Shown here: in pieces, positions 8,370 to 17,197 of the stretch | How the letters are laid out: every line of letters begins with the position of its first letter | Position numbering within the stretch: the first letter of the stretch is position 1 | Origin: SB25 sp029560875 | GTDB taxonomy: Bacteria; Bacteroidota; Bacteroidia; Bacteroidales; Tenuifilaceae | DNA length: 64,000 nucleotides | Assembly: GCA_035388225.1 (NCBI GenBank) | Contig: DAOOPM010000013.1 | Location: forward strand, 30,385 to 94,384 | Reading direction: 5' to 3' | Notes under the pieces: model-generated | Databases searched by the model: none | Told to the model about the DNA's origin: nothing | Seen by the model: only the letters and a program-made list of their open reading frames with translations | Translations under genes and position numbers: made by a program

Positions 8370-9356
8370 ATGCTAAAAGTTCTTCATCAACGCGGTCATA
8401 ATCCTTACTTCAATATAGCAACCGAGGAGTATTTGCTTAAGAATAAAGCGGATGATTTCTTCATAATCTACCGAAACAATCCTTCGGTGATTGTGGGAAA
8501 ACATCAGAATACCAATGCGGAGATAAATCATCAGTTTGTGGAAACTTATGGTATTCCTGTTGTTCGGCGATTGTCGGGTGGTGGAACGGTATACCACGAT
8601 TTGGGTAATATCAATTTTTGCTTTATAATGAATGGGGCAGAGGGACAGTTGGTGGATTTTAAGCGTTATACCGAGCCAATTATTGATATTCTTCAGGGAT
8701 TTGGGGTTGATGCATTCTTGGGCGGCAAGAACGATATTCGAGTGGGTGATAAGAAAATATCGGGTAATGCTGAACATGTTTACCGCAAAAGAGTTTTACA
8801 CCATGGCACACTACTTTTTCAATCGGACTTGGATAGGCTGAACGAGGCTATTCGGGTCGATTTGTCGAAGTACCACGATAATGCTGTAAAGTCAATTCGA
8901 AGCACTGTGGCAAATATTTCCGATTTCCTTCCATCGCCAATGGATGTTGCTTTTTTTGAGGAGATTCTTATTGGCTTTATGCTAAGTTACTTTCAGGAAT
9001 CAGAGGAATACTCCCTAACTAATGAGGATATCGATGCTATAGGTACATTAATTGATTCAAAGTATTCGACTTGGGAATGGAATTATGGCTATTCCCCTGT
9101 TTATGAGGTGATAAAAAATATTGAAACATCAGCAGGAGAGTTAACTATAAAAGTAAATGTAGTTAAGGGCTATGTTGATGATTTGAGTTTTAGCGGGGTC
9201 GATATTTCAAATGAGATTGTCGAGCGCTTAAGACTTCTACTTGTTGGTAAGATACATTCTGCCAAAGATATTGCTATTGCAATTGCCGATAACAAAATAG
9301 GCGACTTCTTTCAAAATCGCCTATCCGTTAAATTAACTCATGAATATTTCTGTTAG
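8370..9356 (+). CDS. lplA: Lipoate--protein ligase
   Basis: A 328-residue enzyme that activates lipoate and attaches it to 2-oxo-acid dehydrogenase E2 and glycine-cleavage H proteins. RRLSGGGTVYHD lies at 66-77 and the adenylate-binding lysine region reads KKISGNAEHVYRKRVLHHGTLLF. A C-terminal accessory domain (about 240-328) is present, as in full-length LplA. The ATG at 8370 is chosen because the in-frame TTG at 8319 lies upstream of a promoter-like TATATTTG (8344-8351), which would fall inside the gene. It ends one base before the stop of the next, convergent gene. Confidence 0.92.
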   Translation: MLKVLHQRGHNPYFNIATEEYLLKNKADDFFIIYRNNPSVIVGKHQNTNAEINHQFVETYGIPVVRRLSGGGTVYHDLGNINFCFIMNGAEGQLVDFKRYTEPIIDILQGFGVDAFLGGKNDIRVGDKKISGNAEHVYRKRVLHHGTLLFQSDLDRLNEAIRVDLSKYHDNAVKSIRSTVANISDFLPSPMDVAFFEEILIGFMLSYFQESEEYSLTNEDIDAIGTLIDSKYSTWEWNYGYSPVYEVIKNIETSAGELTIKVNVVKGYVDDLSFSGVDISNEIVERLRLLLVGKIHSAKDIAIAIADNKIGDFFQNRLSVKLTHEYFC

Positions 9357-9357
9357 A

Positions 9358-9909
9358 CTATTTTTTTTGACCTTCCTTAGGAGGATCAACTCCGTATGCA
9401 ATTCCCTCGTAGTAGTGAGTTGGAACTTCTTTGTAGCCACCTCTGGTCTCATTTTTAGTTATAAGAACATATATTGCCCCTAGAGCCGCTGCTCTACGTT
9501 GCAATCTAATTCGGGCATTTTTTTCTGCGGCTTTTGCTGTTTTGCTACTTGTTCCAGATTTCGCTTTAATCTCCCCGTATGCGTATAAACCATCAACATC
9601 AGATGGATTTTCTGTAACAATAACTGATTGGAAATTGGCTTCATCTAGGGCTTGGTAAGCCATGCTGTTAAAGGCTTCAACTCTGCCATTGCTATAAAGA
9701 ATTTTGTGGATTTGTTTGCGTGTAACATCTTCAACCTTTTTAGTGTCTGCTTTGTAAAAGGTTATTTTGGAAGAACCCACACTTTGCACTTTTCCAACAA
9801 TTTTTTTGTTGCTAACAAGAATGATTGTATCCATCATCATGCCATCATCTTGTGCATAGCCTATCGAGGTAAAACCAAAAAAAATGAGTATTACAATAAG
9901 TTTTTTCAT
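9358..9909 (-). CDS. Secreted protein of unknown function
   Basis: A 183-residue protein with a signal peptide (MKKLIVILIFFGFTSIGYAQ). The mature N-terminus (DTIILVSNKKIVGKVQSVGSSKITF) reads as a small beta domain. The second half has an Ala/Lys/Arg-rich segment (SKTAKAAEKNARIRLQRRAAALGAIYVLI). A minus-strand TAACTTTG promoter element (9934-9941) lies 25 nt before the ATG at 9909, which supports that start over in-frame codons further up; a second ATG at 9924 is possible. I do not recognise a named family. Confidence 0.75.
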   Translation of the reverse strand: MKKLIVILIFFGFTSIGYAQDDGMMMDTIILVSNKKIVGKVQSVGSSKITFYKADTKKVEDVTRKQIHKILYSNGRVEAFNSMAYQALDEANFQSVIVTENPSDVDGLYAYGEIKAKSGTSSKTAKAAEKNARIRLQRRAAALGAIYVLITKNETRGGYKEVPTHYYEGIAYGVDPPKEGQKK

Positions 9910-10049
9910 AAATTTTTGTTTCATAAAACTTTGCAAAGTTAATGCCATTTATTTAATAATCTGATAATCCATTAATAAAATTGATATAACAACTTACGTG
10001 AAAAAGTTAGGAAAAGTTATATGTGGACTTTTGTTTTATCTAAGCATAG

Positions 10050-10385
10050 CTAGTTTCCTCTTGCAACAAAGAAAAAGGATAAGGATATTAATAGTAGTTG
10101 CTTAAATGTAGATGTTGCGATTAAATCGGGAAGCGGAATTGCGAGCCTGTAAACAAGAATAAGCCCGATGAGCAATGCCGAAAGTACTGTGATTGTTTGT
10201 TTAGAGAGGAAGCCTCCAATGATAAGTAGTACAGATAGCACAAGCATTGTTAGCGATAGGTAGAAGTGCAAACTTTCTGGGTTAATTGGGTTTACGCCCT
10301 TAATGTTGTTAATAAAGATATATGCCGCAAACGTTATGCGTAAAAGCCATGTTGCGAATGGTAGTGCAGATTTAAATGGTTTCAT
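10050..10385 (-). CDS. Small four-helix membrane protein (DoxX-like size and topology)
   Basis: A 111-residue protein with four hydrophobic segments: LPFATWLLRITFAAYIFIN, LHFYLSLTMLVLSVLLIIGGFL, TITVLSALLIGLILVYRLAI and FKQLLLISLSFFFVAR. Size and topology resemble DoxX-like or DUF-class inner membrane proteins, but no diagnostic motif is visible. It is divergent from the acyltransferase, whose promoter starts only a few bases upstream of this start codon. Confidence 0.65.
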   Translation of the reverse strand: MKPFKSALPFATWLLRITFAAYIFINNIKGVNPINPESLHFYLSLTMLVLSVLLIIGGFLSKQTITVLSALLIGLILVYRLAIPLPDLIATSTFKQLLLISLSFFFVARGN

Positions 10386-10388
10386 GTT

Positions 10389-10418
10389 TTGTGTGTTTAG
10401 AAGTTAAACGTACTTTTG
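10389..10418 (+). promoter_or_regulatory. Promoter of the acyltransferase gene
   Basis: TTG (10389-10391), a 19-nt spacer and TACTTTTG (10411-10418) match the Bacteroidota housekeeping promoter. It lies 34 nt before the ATG at 10452. Confidence 0.75.
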
Positions 10419-10451
10419 CGAAGTCTTATTTTATCAAAGATATTAAACACT

Positions 10452-11213
10452 ATGGAAAAACTCAAATATTCTTTACAACTTTTAGGTTCTGCATTTGTGT
10501 GGATTGTAATGGGAGTATTGGCCTTTATTCTTTTTTTTGGCGATTTTACCGTGTGGTTGCTAACCTTCTGGTGGGATAAAAGGCTCTTCTGGTTGCATCG
10601 TTACTCCATTTTTTGGGCGATGTTCCATGTTCACCTAAATCCTTTCTGGAGGATAAAGTTTGAGAGCAAAGAGAATATTGTTAAAGATAAAGTCTATGTT
10701 ATTGTATCTAATCATCAAAGTGCTTTCGACATAGCCTTGCTTTATAGAATTAATATACACTTCAAGTGGGTTGCTAAGCGGGAGTTGGTAAGAGTTCCTG
10801 TTATCGGGTGGAATCTGCTATTGAACAAATATATCCTTATTGATAGAAAGAATGCTTTTAGCAGTAAAAAACTGCTCCACGAGGGTGGTAAGAATCTGAA
10901 AATGGGAAGTTCTGTGTTGATTTTTCCCGAAGGGACAAGAACCCCTGATGGAAGAGTAAAACGGTTTAAGGAGGGTGCATTCTTGTTGGCCAAGCAAGCA
11001 CAAGTGTCTATTCTACCATTGGTAATTGAGGGCTCTAAGGATGTTTTACCCAAGCCTGGAGTTATAAGTTTGATTCAAACTTTCACCATCAGAGTGTTGC
11101 CAGAAATTCCTTACGAATCATTTAAGGATACAGATGTGGCCGAGTTGACCAAAGATGTTAACAAGTTAATTCGGGACACCCATTCGCAAATGGAACCTAA
11201 ATGGTACAAGTAG
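10452..11213 (+). CDS. 1-acyl-sn-glycerol-3-phosphate acyltransferase-like protein
   Basis: A 253-residue PlsC-family protein. An N-terminal membrane helix (about residues 10-30) is followed by the HX4D catalytic motif NHQSAFD (87-93), WVAKRELVRVPVIGW, and the phosphate-binding motif FPEGTRTPDG (about 158-167). It probably makes phosphatidic acid from lysophosphatidate and acyl donor at the inner membrane. The start is fixed by the promoter: an in-frame TTG at 10416 overlaps the -7 element, so the ATG at 10452 is used. Confidence 0.9.
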   Translation: MEKLKYSLQLLGSAFVWIVMGVLAFILFFGDFTVWLLTFWWDKRLFWLHRYSIFWAMFHVHLNPFWRIKFESKENIVKDKVYVIVSNHQSAFDIALLYRINIHFKWVAKRELVRVPVIGWNLLLNKYILIDRKNAFSSKKLLHEGGKNLKMGSSVLIFPEGTRTPDGRVKRFKEGAFLLAKQAQVSILPLVIEGSKDVLPKPGVISLIQTFTIRVLPEIPYESFKDTDVAELTKDVNKLIRDTHSQMEPKWYK

Positions 11214-11288
11214 AGTTAGCCTAAGTCATTATGTGACAGGAGTTGTGCTGTTTAGTAATACTTTTTAAGAAAAAAAGTGATTAATTCT

Positions 11289-11318
11289 TTGCCGATTAAT
11301 TATTCTTTTATACTTTTG
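11289..11318 (+). promoter_or_regulatory. Promoter of rplU-rpmA
   Basis: TTG (11289-11291), a 19-nt spacer and TACTTTTG (11311-11318), 38 nt before the rplU start. Confidence 0.8.
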
Positions 11319-11356
11319 CAAGCCAAAATAAGTTAAACATTTCATACTAAGATACG

Positions 11357-11668
11357 ATGTACGCTATTGTTGATATTGCAGGACAGCAGATGAAGGTTGA
11401 AAAAGATCAAAAACTTTTTGTAAACCTTTTAGAAGGCGAGGTTGGAGCTGAAGTTAAGTTCGAGAAAGTTCTACTCGTTGATAACGGTGGTAAAGTAACC
11501 ATTGGAAAACCAGAAGTTAAGAATGCTTCGGTAACTGCTAAAATTTTGAACAACGTTAAAGGTGATAAAGTAATCATCTTTAAGAAGAAAAGACGTAAAG
11601 GGTATAAGGTTAAGAACGGTCACCGTCAACAGTATACTCAAATTCAGATTTCTGAAATTGTTGCGTAA
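11357..11668 (+). CDS. rplU: 50S ribosomal protein L21
   Basis: A 103-residue ribosomal protein. MYAIVDIAGQQMKVEKDQKLFVN, the VLLVDNGGKVTIGKP strand and the 23S-contacting FKKKRRKGYKVKNGHRQQYT segment are diagnostic. It is followed after 21 nt by rpmA, the usual order. Confidence 0.98.
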   Translation: MYAIVDIAGQQMKVEKDQKLFVNLLEGEVGAEVKFEKVLLVDNGGKVTIGKPEVKNASVTAKILNNVKGDKVIIFKKKRRKGYKVKNGHRQQYTQIQISEIVA

Positions 11669-11689
11669 TAACAAAAATATTATCAAGTC

Positions 11690-11950
11690 ATGGCACACAA
11701 AAAAGGAGTTGGTAGCTCACGAAACGGTAGAGAGTCACATAGCAAACGTTTAGGCGTTAAGCTTTATGGTGGTCAAACGGCAAAGGCTGGAAATATTCTA
11801 GTTCGCCAAAGAGGTACTGTACACAATCCTGGTCAGAATGTAGGAATTGGTAAAGATCATACATTGTTCGCTTTAATCGACGGTGTTGTATCGTTCCGCA
11901 AAAAGGCCGATAACAAGTCGTACGTATCTGTATTACCTGCAGAAGCATAG
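11690..11950 (+). CDS. rpmA: 50S ribosomal protein L27
   Basis: An 86-residue protein beginning MAHKKGVGSSRNGRESHSKRLGVK, with GGQTAKAGNILVRQRGT and NVGIGKDHTLFALIDG. The N-terminus reaches the peptidyl-transferase centre. There is no cleavable N-terminal extension of the Firmicutes type. It is co-transcribed with rplU and followed by a terminator. Confidence 0.98.
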   Translation: MAHKKGVGSSRNGRESHSKRLGVKLYGGQTAKAGNILVRQRGTVHNPGQNVGIGKDHTLFALIDGVVSFRKKADNKSYVSVLPAEA

Positions 11951-11971
11951 AGAAATCTATCTAAAATACAG

Positions 11972-12009
11972 AATCTCCTGTGCAAGTATTGTACAGGAGA
12001 TTTTTTTTA
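11972..12009 (+). terminator. Intrinsic terminator after rpmA
   Basis: AATCTCCTGT pairs with ACAGGAGATT (10 bp, 11-nt loop) and runs into a T tract. Confidence 0.9.
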
Positions 12010-12113
12010 ATAGTTTTTCTATCAACTTTTATATAATTAACTGATTAACCTTTCGCTAATAAGTGTAATTTAGCTGGCGTTTTTAGTTTAATATCGATTT
12101 AATATTTCCATAT

Positions 12114-13388
12114 ATGCTTACATTAAAAGTAATTCGCGACAACAAGGAAGAGGTTATCAAACGTTTAGCCATTAAACATTTCGATGCAAAGGCTATTGTT
12201 GATAGCATAATTGCTTTGGACGATAAACGTAAAGCAATTCAGTTACAACTGGATAATAACTTGGCTGAGCAGAACTCGCTTGCAAAACAGATTGGTAAAT
12301 TGTTTGCCGATGGCAAAACTGCCGAGGCCAACGAGGCTAAATCGAAAACTGCCGAGTTAAAAGAAACATCAAAATCATTGTCGCAGGAGTTGTCCGATGT
12401 TGAGCCCGAGTTGAAAAAACTTTTAATGCAAGTTCCAAACCTACCGCATACTTCTGTGCCAGCAGGGCATGGTGCCGAGGATAATGTAATTGTTCGTTCA
12501 GGAGGTTTGGTGCCAGAGTTGCCAAAGGATTCTGTTCCTCACTGGGACTTGGCTAAAAAGTACGATATTATTGATTTTGAGTTGGGTGTTAAGATTACTG
12601 GTGCAGGTTTTCCTGTTTATAAAGGTAAAGGCGCTAAATTCCAGCGTGCTCTTATCAATTTTTTCCTAGATGAGAATACTGCAGCAGGTTATCGCGAGGT
12701 TCAACCACCCCATATGGTTAACGAGGATTCTGCTTACGGAACAGGTCAGCTACCTGATAAGGATGGACAGATGTACTACATGCAGGTTGATAATTTCTAT
12801 ATGATTCCAACTGCGGAGGTTCCTGTTACCAATATTTTCCGCGATGTAATTCTAAACGCATCGCAATTACCTATTAAGATGACCGCTTATACACCTTGCT
12901 TCCGTCGTGAGGCAGGTTCGTACGGTAAGGATGTGCGTGGGTTGAACCGTTTGCACCAGTTCGATAAGGTTGAGATTGTTCAGGTTCAGCATCCTGACCG
13001 CTCCTATGATTCGTTGGAGGAGATGGTTGCGCACGTTGAGGGAATTCTTAAGAAACTTGAGTTGCCATACCGCATTGTTAAACTTTGTGGTGGTGATATG
13101 AGTTTCACCTCGGCATTGACTTACGATTTTGAAGTTTTCTCTACTGCTCAGCAACGTTGGTTGGAGGTTAGTTCCGTTTCGAATTTTGAGTCGTACCAGG
13201 CAAACCGCATGATGCTACGTTACAAGGAGGATGGTGATAAGAAGGCCCAAATTGCTCATACTTTAAATGGAAGTTCGCTAGCATTGCCCCGAATAGTTGC
13301 AGCGTTACTGGAGAATAACCAAACCCCAAATGGTATTAGAGTGCCTAAGGTGCTTCAATCGTTCTGCGGGTTTGAGATGATTGATTAA
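12114..13388 (+). CDS. serS: Seryl-tRNA synthetase
   Basis: A 424-residue class II synthetase that charges tRNA-Ser and tRNA-Sec with serine. The N-terminal helical hairpin that grips the tRNA long variable arm spans about residues 1-110. The catalytic core follows, with YMIPTAEVPVTN (about 230), motif 2 CFRREAGSYGKDVRGLNRLHQF and motif 3 LNGSSLALPRIVAALLEN. Length is normal. It is a single-gene unit with terminators on both sides. Confidence 0.97.
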   Translation: MLTLKVIRDNKEEVIKRLAIKHFDAKAIVDSIIALDDKRKAIQLQLDNNLAEQNSLAKQIGKLFADGKTAEANEAKSKTAELKETSKSLSQELSDVEPELKKLLMQVPNLPHTSVPAGHGAEDNVIVRSGGLVPELPKDSVPHWDLAKKYDIIDFELGVKITGAGFPVYKGKGAKFQRALINFFLDENTAAGYREVQPPHMVNEDSAYGTGQLPDKDGQMYYMQVDNFYMIPTAEVPVTNIFRDVILNASQLPIKMTAYTPCFRREAGSYGKDVRGLNRLHQFDKVEIVQVQHPDRSYDSLEEMVAHVEGILKKLELPYRIVKLCGGDMSFTSALTYDFEVFSTAQQRWLEVSSVSNFESYQANRMMLRYKEDGDKKAQIAHTLNGSSLALPRIVAALLENNQTPNGIRVPKVLQSFCGFEMID

Positions 13389-13406
13389 GTTTTGTTCCAT
13401 TAATAT

Positions 13407-13437
13407 AAGCCCTGTCAGAGTAATTCTGACAGGGTTT
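13407..13437. terminator. Bidirectional terminator between serS and the vWA gene
   Basis: CCCTGTCAGA (13410-13419) pairs with TCTGACAGGG (13425-13434) around a 5-nt loop, flanked by A and T residues. It lies between convergent genes. Confidence 0.85.
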
Positions 13438-13458
13438 GTTATTAATGAATATCTAATC

Positions 13459-15303
13459 TTACTTATAAAGCATTTCGCCCATTTCAACCATTTTTATAAA
13501 ATCGGCTTTGTAGCCGTACTCATCTAAACCTGCGGAGGTTTTTGCTCGCTTTAAAACATCAGCAAATGTTGCATTGCCTTTGAATTCCGATTCGCGAAGT
13601 AGCATTCCAAATTCAGCCACTGCCGATGCAAACATTAGGTTATTGGTGCTTTTATTTTTTCCTGCTTCAACTTTTTCAACAATTAAGTTGCTGGTATCCT
13701 CGTTTGGTTTTTTATAACGAACCTTTACGGTCATAAGGTTTTTACTGTTTACCTTGGTTTGTTGTTGGTATTCAAGAGGGTCAATATTTGAAACTTCTTC
13801 GTCGGAATCGGCTGGAATAACTTCGTAAAGTGCAGTAACTGTGTGTCCGCAACCAATGTCGCCCGCATCCTTTTTATCGTTGTTGAAATCCTCCTTGTTC
13901 AAAATTCTGTTTTCGTAGCCAATCAATCTGTATGCTTTAACCTTTGTGGGGTTGAATTCAATCTGGATTTTTACATCCTTAGCAATGGTGTATAGAGTTC
14001 CCCAAAGCTCTGTTCCAAATACTTTCTTTGCCTCAAGGATATTGTCAATATAAGCGTAATTACCATTTCCTGCGTTCGATATTTGCTCCATCTTAGAATC
14101 TTTATAGTTGCCCATTCCAAATCCTAGTATTGATAGAAAGATACCATCGTTTCGTTTCTCCTCAATTAATCGTACCATTTCGGCATCGCTACTGGCTCCT
14201 ACGTTGAAATCGCCATCCGATGCAAGAATCACCCTGTTATTCCCATTCTTAATGAAATTCTGCTTTGCAATTTTGTATGCTAGGTTTATTCCTTCGCCAC
14301 CTGCAGTTGAGCCACCAGCCTGTAGCATATCCAAAGCGGCAATAATTTTTTCTTTCTGATTTCCTGAAGTTGATTCCAACACAACACCTGCAGCACCTGC
14401 ATAAACCACAATTGCAACTCTGTCCTGTGAGCGCAAGTTCTCAACCAAATACTTGAATGCTTGCTTAAGCAATGGTAGTTTGTTGGCAGAGTTCATTGAG
14501 CCAGAAACATCAATTAAAAAGGTAAGGTTGTTTGCAGGAATCTCGTTTTCGTTGATATTTTCACCCTTTAAACCTACTAAAAACAGTTGATGCTTTGTGT
14601 TCCAAGGGCATTTGTCGGCCTCAATGGTAATAGAAAATGGGTGACCATTTTTGGGTTGAGGATAATCGTAATCGAAGTAGTTTATGAGTTCTTCAATTCT
14701 TACGGCATCCTTAACAGGTTTTTGGTTCTGGGTAAGGAATCGGCGGACATTGGAGTAGGATGCTCTATCTACATCAACAGAAAAGGTTGAAAGCGGGTTG
14801 TTTACTACATCCTTAAAAATATTCTCGTTGATAACATCGTACGATTCGGTGTTGAAATTTTCTGTCGCATCGTAATCGTAAGCAACTCCGCCTGCAAATG
14901 AGACTGGGGCAGCGCATTCTGCAACAACCATCATCTTTGATAGTTTTGCGCTTCGCTCTTCTTCCTTAATCTCGACAAGTTGAATAGGATTTAGCGCAAA
15001 GTTTACCCGTGTGGTTGAATTTGCTTTTACATCGATATTCTTTTTTACGCTAACCTCGTACCCGCTGACTAATGCTTTGATGTCATACTTTCCAACCGCA
15101 ATCGATAGGGCATAAGCACCATTGGCGCTAGTTGCTTTTTCGGCAACTACTTTCCCATTTTGGAATACTTGAATTTTTGCACCAGCAATTGTTTTTGAAG
15201 TGGAATTATCGGTAATCAGTCCCGATATCATTCCAGTTTGTGCGCTAATAGTCATAAGCGAACTGATTAGTAGCACTCCGATTGTTGAAATTAAAGTTTT
15301 CAT
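13459..15303 (-). CDS. YfbK-like von Willebrand factor A protein with N-terminal carboxypeptidase-regulatory-like domain
   Basis: A 614-residue protein. The signal peptide is 1-21 and about 24-108 is a carboxypeptidase-regulatory-like beta sandwich (SGLITDNSTSKTIAGAKIQV). About 160-240 is the conserved vWF-A N-terminal region (NPLSTFSVDVDRASYSNVRRF) and about 270-440 the vWA domain with an intact MIDAS (DVSGSM, then SDGDFNVG). A DUF3520-type C-terminus follows. Such proteins are exported and presumably bind a ligand through the metal site; the ligand is unknown. It is divergent from a sigma factor/anti-sigma pair, a recurring arrangement in Bacteroidota as I recall it, so it may belong to that regulon (inferred). 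Confidence 0.9.
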   Translation of the reverse strand: MKTLISTIGVLLISSLMTISAQTGMISGLITDNSTSKTIAGAKIQVFQNGKVVAEKATSANGAYALSIAVGKYDIKALVSGYEVSVKKNIDVKANSTTRVNFALNPIQLVEIKEEERSAKLSKMMVVAECAAPVSFAGGVAYDYDATENFNTESYDVINENIFKDVVNNPLSTFSVDVDRASYSNVRRFLTQNQKPVKDAVRIEELINYFDYDYPQPKNGHPFSITIEADKCPWNTKHQLFLVGLKGENINENEIPANNLTFLIDVSGSMNSANKLPLLKQAFKYLVENLRSQDRVAIVVYAGAAGVVLESTSGNQKEKIIAALDMLQAGGSTAGGEGINLAYKIAKQNFIKNGNNRVILASDGDFNVGASSDAEMVRLIEEKRNDGIFLSILGFGMGNYKDSKMEQISNAGNGNYAYIDNILEAKKVFGTELWGTLYTIAKDVKIQIEFNPTKVKAYRLIGYENRILNKEDFNNDKKDAGDIGCGHTVTALYEVIPADSDEEVSNIDPLEYQQQTKVNSKNLMTVKVRYKKPNEDTSNLIVEKVEAGKNKSTNNLMFASAVAEFGMLLRESEFKGNATFADVLKRAKTSAGLDEYGYKADFIKMVEMGEMLYK

Positions 15304-15429
15304 TGTATTCTGAATTAAGTTAAACTTGTGATTGTTTATCTAGTGGATACAATGGGGAATGATTTTCCATAAAGTGGACTAATATTTTTTGTATTTTTAT
15401 TTCGATTAATTAGTATTTAGAGTTTAACA

Positions 15430-16020
15430 GTGAATAAAGACAAGGAGGACATATCTGCTTTTAGTGATTTGCAACTCATTGACCTCTACAAAAAAGTCGG
15501 CGATAAGCAAATTGTTGGTGAAGTATATAAACGGTACACCCGCTTTGTGTTTTCAATCTGTATGAAATACCTTAAAGATGAGGATGACAGCAAGGATGCT
15601 GTGATGCAGATTTTTGAGAAGTTGTTTGTTGATTTGCTCAAGCACGAGGTGTCAAACTTTAAATCGTGGTTGCATTCGGTTACTCGAAATCATTGCTTAC
15701 ATATAATAAGGGATTCAAAGTATCAGAATCAGAAAATGAAAGATTTTTCAAATTTCGAGGAGGAAGTTATGGAAAATCAGCTCTTTTTGTATCAAGATAG
15801 TGTGAATGTTCTGGAAGAGCGAGTTGCTGAGTTGGAACGTGAGTTGGGCAATCTTTCGAAGGAGCAGAGGGTGTGCGTCGAACTTTTCTATCTGAAAGAT
15901 AAATGCTACCAAGAGGTAGCGGAAATTACAGGCTATTCGCTGAATCAGGTGAAAAGTTACATACAGAATGGTAAGCGCAATTTGATAATCAGTTTGGTTG
16001 GCAATGCAGGAAAACAATAA
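15430..16020 (+). CDS. Sigma-70 family (ECF-type) RNA polymerase sigma factor
   Basis: A 196-residue protein with a GTG start at 15430; no ATG gives a full region 2. Region 2 has YKRYTRFVFSICMKYLKDEDDSKDAVMQIFEKL and region 4 has LSKEQRVCVELFYLKDKCYQEVAEITG plus the recognition helix SLNQVKSYIQNGKRNL. There is no region 1 or 3, as in ECF sigmas. It overlaps the anti-sigma-like gene by 17 nt, so the two are translationally linked. The divergent vWA gene is a candidate target. Confidence 0.92.
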   Translation: MNKDKEDISAFSDLQLIDLYKKVGDKQIVGEVYKRYTRFVFSICMKYLKDEDDSKDAVMQIFEKLFVDLLKHEVSNFKSWLHSVTRNHCLHIIRDSKYQNQKMKDFSNFEEEVMENQLFLYQDSVNVLEERVAELERELGNLSKEQRVCVELFYLKDKCYQEVAEITGYSLNQVKSYIQNGKRNLIISLVGNAGKQ

Positions 16021-17131
16021 CATATTCGATGAAAGTTCAGGATGTATCCGTCAGGATGCTCTTCTGGAATACCTGCAAGGCAAACTCTCGGGTAAGGAGA
16101 GAAACCTTGTGGAGAAACATTTGCTGGAGTGTGAGATGTGTAGCGATGAACTTGAGGGTTTGACGAATCTTTTGGAACCAGAGAGAATAGTTGAAATTGA
16201 AACAGAATTGAATTCTATGGTCGACCAGCGGACTATGCCACGAATTTCTTGGCTTAATCCAAAGGTGGTTTACAGAGTAGCCGCTGTTGCAGTACTAACC
16301 ATTGGTGTATCGACTCTGCTTTACCTCTTTGTTCTGAAAACAACTCCTCCAACAATGATGTCGGAAAGTCAGATGCCAAGCACAACGGCTGAAGTGACTG
16401 ATAGTACAGCACCTCTTGAGGTGATTGCCATACCTAAGGATGCCACTGAACGGTTGGAATCACAAAAAAAGGAGAGTAAACTAGTTGAAAGGCCTGCAGC
16501 ACCAACAATTATTGCCAATAATGTGCAGATTGCGGAGGAGGTTCTTATTGCCGATTCTGAAGCAGAAGTGACTGATATGGACGAAATGGAAGAGGTTGTT
16601 CTTGCCGAAAAAGTTGTTAAAGCAGATAGTGCAGCTATTGCTTCTAGTAATGCCGCTGTGGCGGGTCAACAAGCCGATGCTTTAAGGGCCGCAAGTGCCG
16701 AAGCGAAAAGAGAAGAACTAGCCATTGCTGGTGAAAGCGCAAGATTATCGAAAAAAGCGATGATTTCAACAGTTGGTTTTGCGGAATCAAAAGTAACTAT
16801 TGAGAGCGCGTTGAAGAGTTTTAATCAAAAGAACTATAAGAAGGCTCTTGTTGAATTTAATGCTATTTATAGTCAAAATGCAAGCAATGATACCGTTATA
16901 TACTACAGGGCAATGAGTTTTTATAGGTTGAATTCATTTGCTGAAGCAATTGAGGATTTTCAGAAAATGAATGGCAAAGAGGAAAGCGAATTCTTTTACG
17001 ATTCTCAGTGGTACTATGTGTTATCGCTAGCAGAGGTTGGACGAAACGATGAAGCAAAGAGTTTGCTAGAGGCAATTGTAAAAAGTGATTCACCTTACAA
17101 GGATTTGGCTAACCAGAAACTAAAACAATAG
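16004..17131 (+). CDS. Zinc-finger anti-sigma factor-like membrane protein with C-terminal TPR region
   Basis: A 375-residue protein. The N-terminus has a ZAS zinc site, HLLECEMC (HX3CX2C), then one transmembrane helix (about 88-108, VAAVAVLTIGVSTLLYLFVL). An Ala/Glu/Val-rich periplasmic linker and a C-terminal TPR-like region (ALKSFNQKNYKKALVEFNAI, YYRAMSFYRLNSFAEAIEDF) follow. ZAS domains hold ECF sigmas at the membrane, so this is the likely partner of the overlapping upstream sigma. The start is the ATG at 16004; an in-frame TTG two codons upstream is less likely. The periplasmic TPR tail suggests signal sensing by protein contact. Confidence 0.87.
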   Translation: MQENNNIFDESSGCIRQDALLEYLQGKLSGKERNLVEKHLLECEMCSDELEGLTNLLEPERIVEIETELNSMVDQRTMPRISWLNPKVVYRVAAVAVLTIGVSTLLYLFVLKTTPPTMMSESQMPSTTAEVTDSTAPLEVIAIPKDATERLESQKKESKLVERPAAPTIIANNVQIAEEVLIADSEAEVTDMDEMEEVVLAEKVVKADSAAIASSNAAVAGQQADALRAASAEAKREELAIAGESARLSKKAMISTVGFAESKVTIESALKSFNQKNYKKALVEFNAIYSQNASNDTVIYYRAMSFYRLNSFAEAIEDFQKMNGKEESEFFYDSQWYYVLSLAEVGRNDEAKSLLEAIVKSDSPYKDLANQKLKQ

Positions 17132-17143
17132 TTTATGACAAAA

Positions 17144-17181
17144 AAACAAATAAAGCCTCCAATTGGAGGCTTTATTTGTTT
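17144..17181. terminator. Bidirectional terminator, 17-bp perfect stem
   Basis: Arms 17144-17160 and 17165-17181 are perfectly complementary around AATT, with A-rich and T-rich outer ends. It sits between convergent genes (anti-sigma and nuclease). Confidence 0.92.
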
Positions 17182-17197
17182 AGGTTGGAATGGGATG

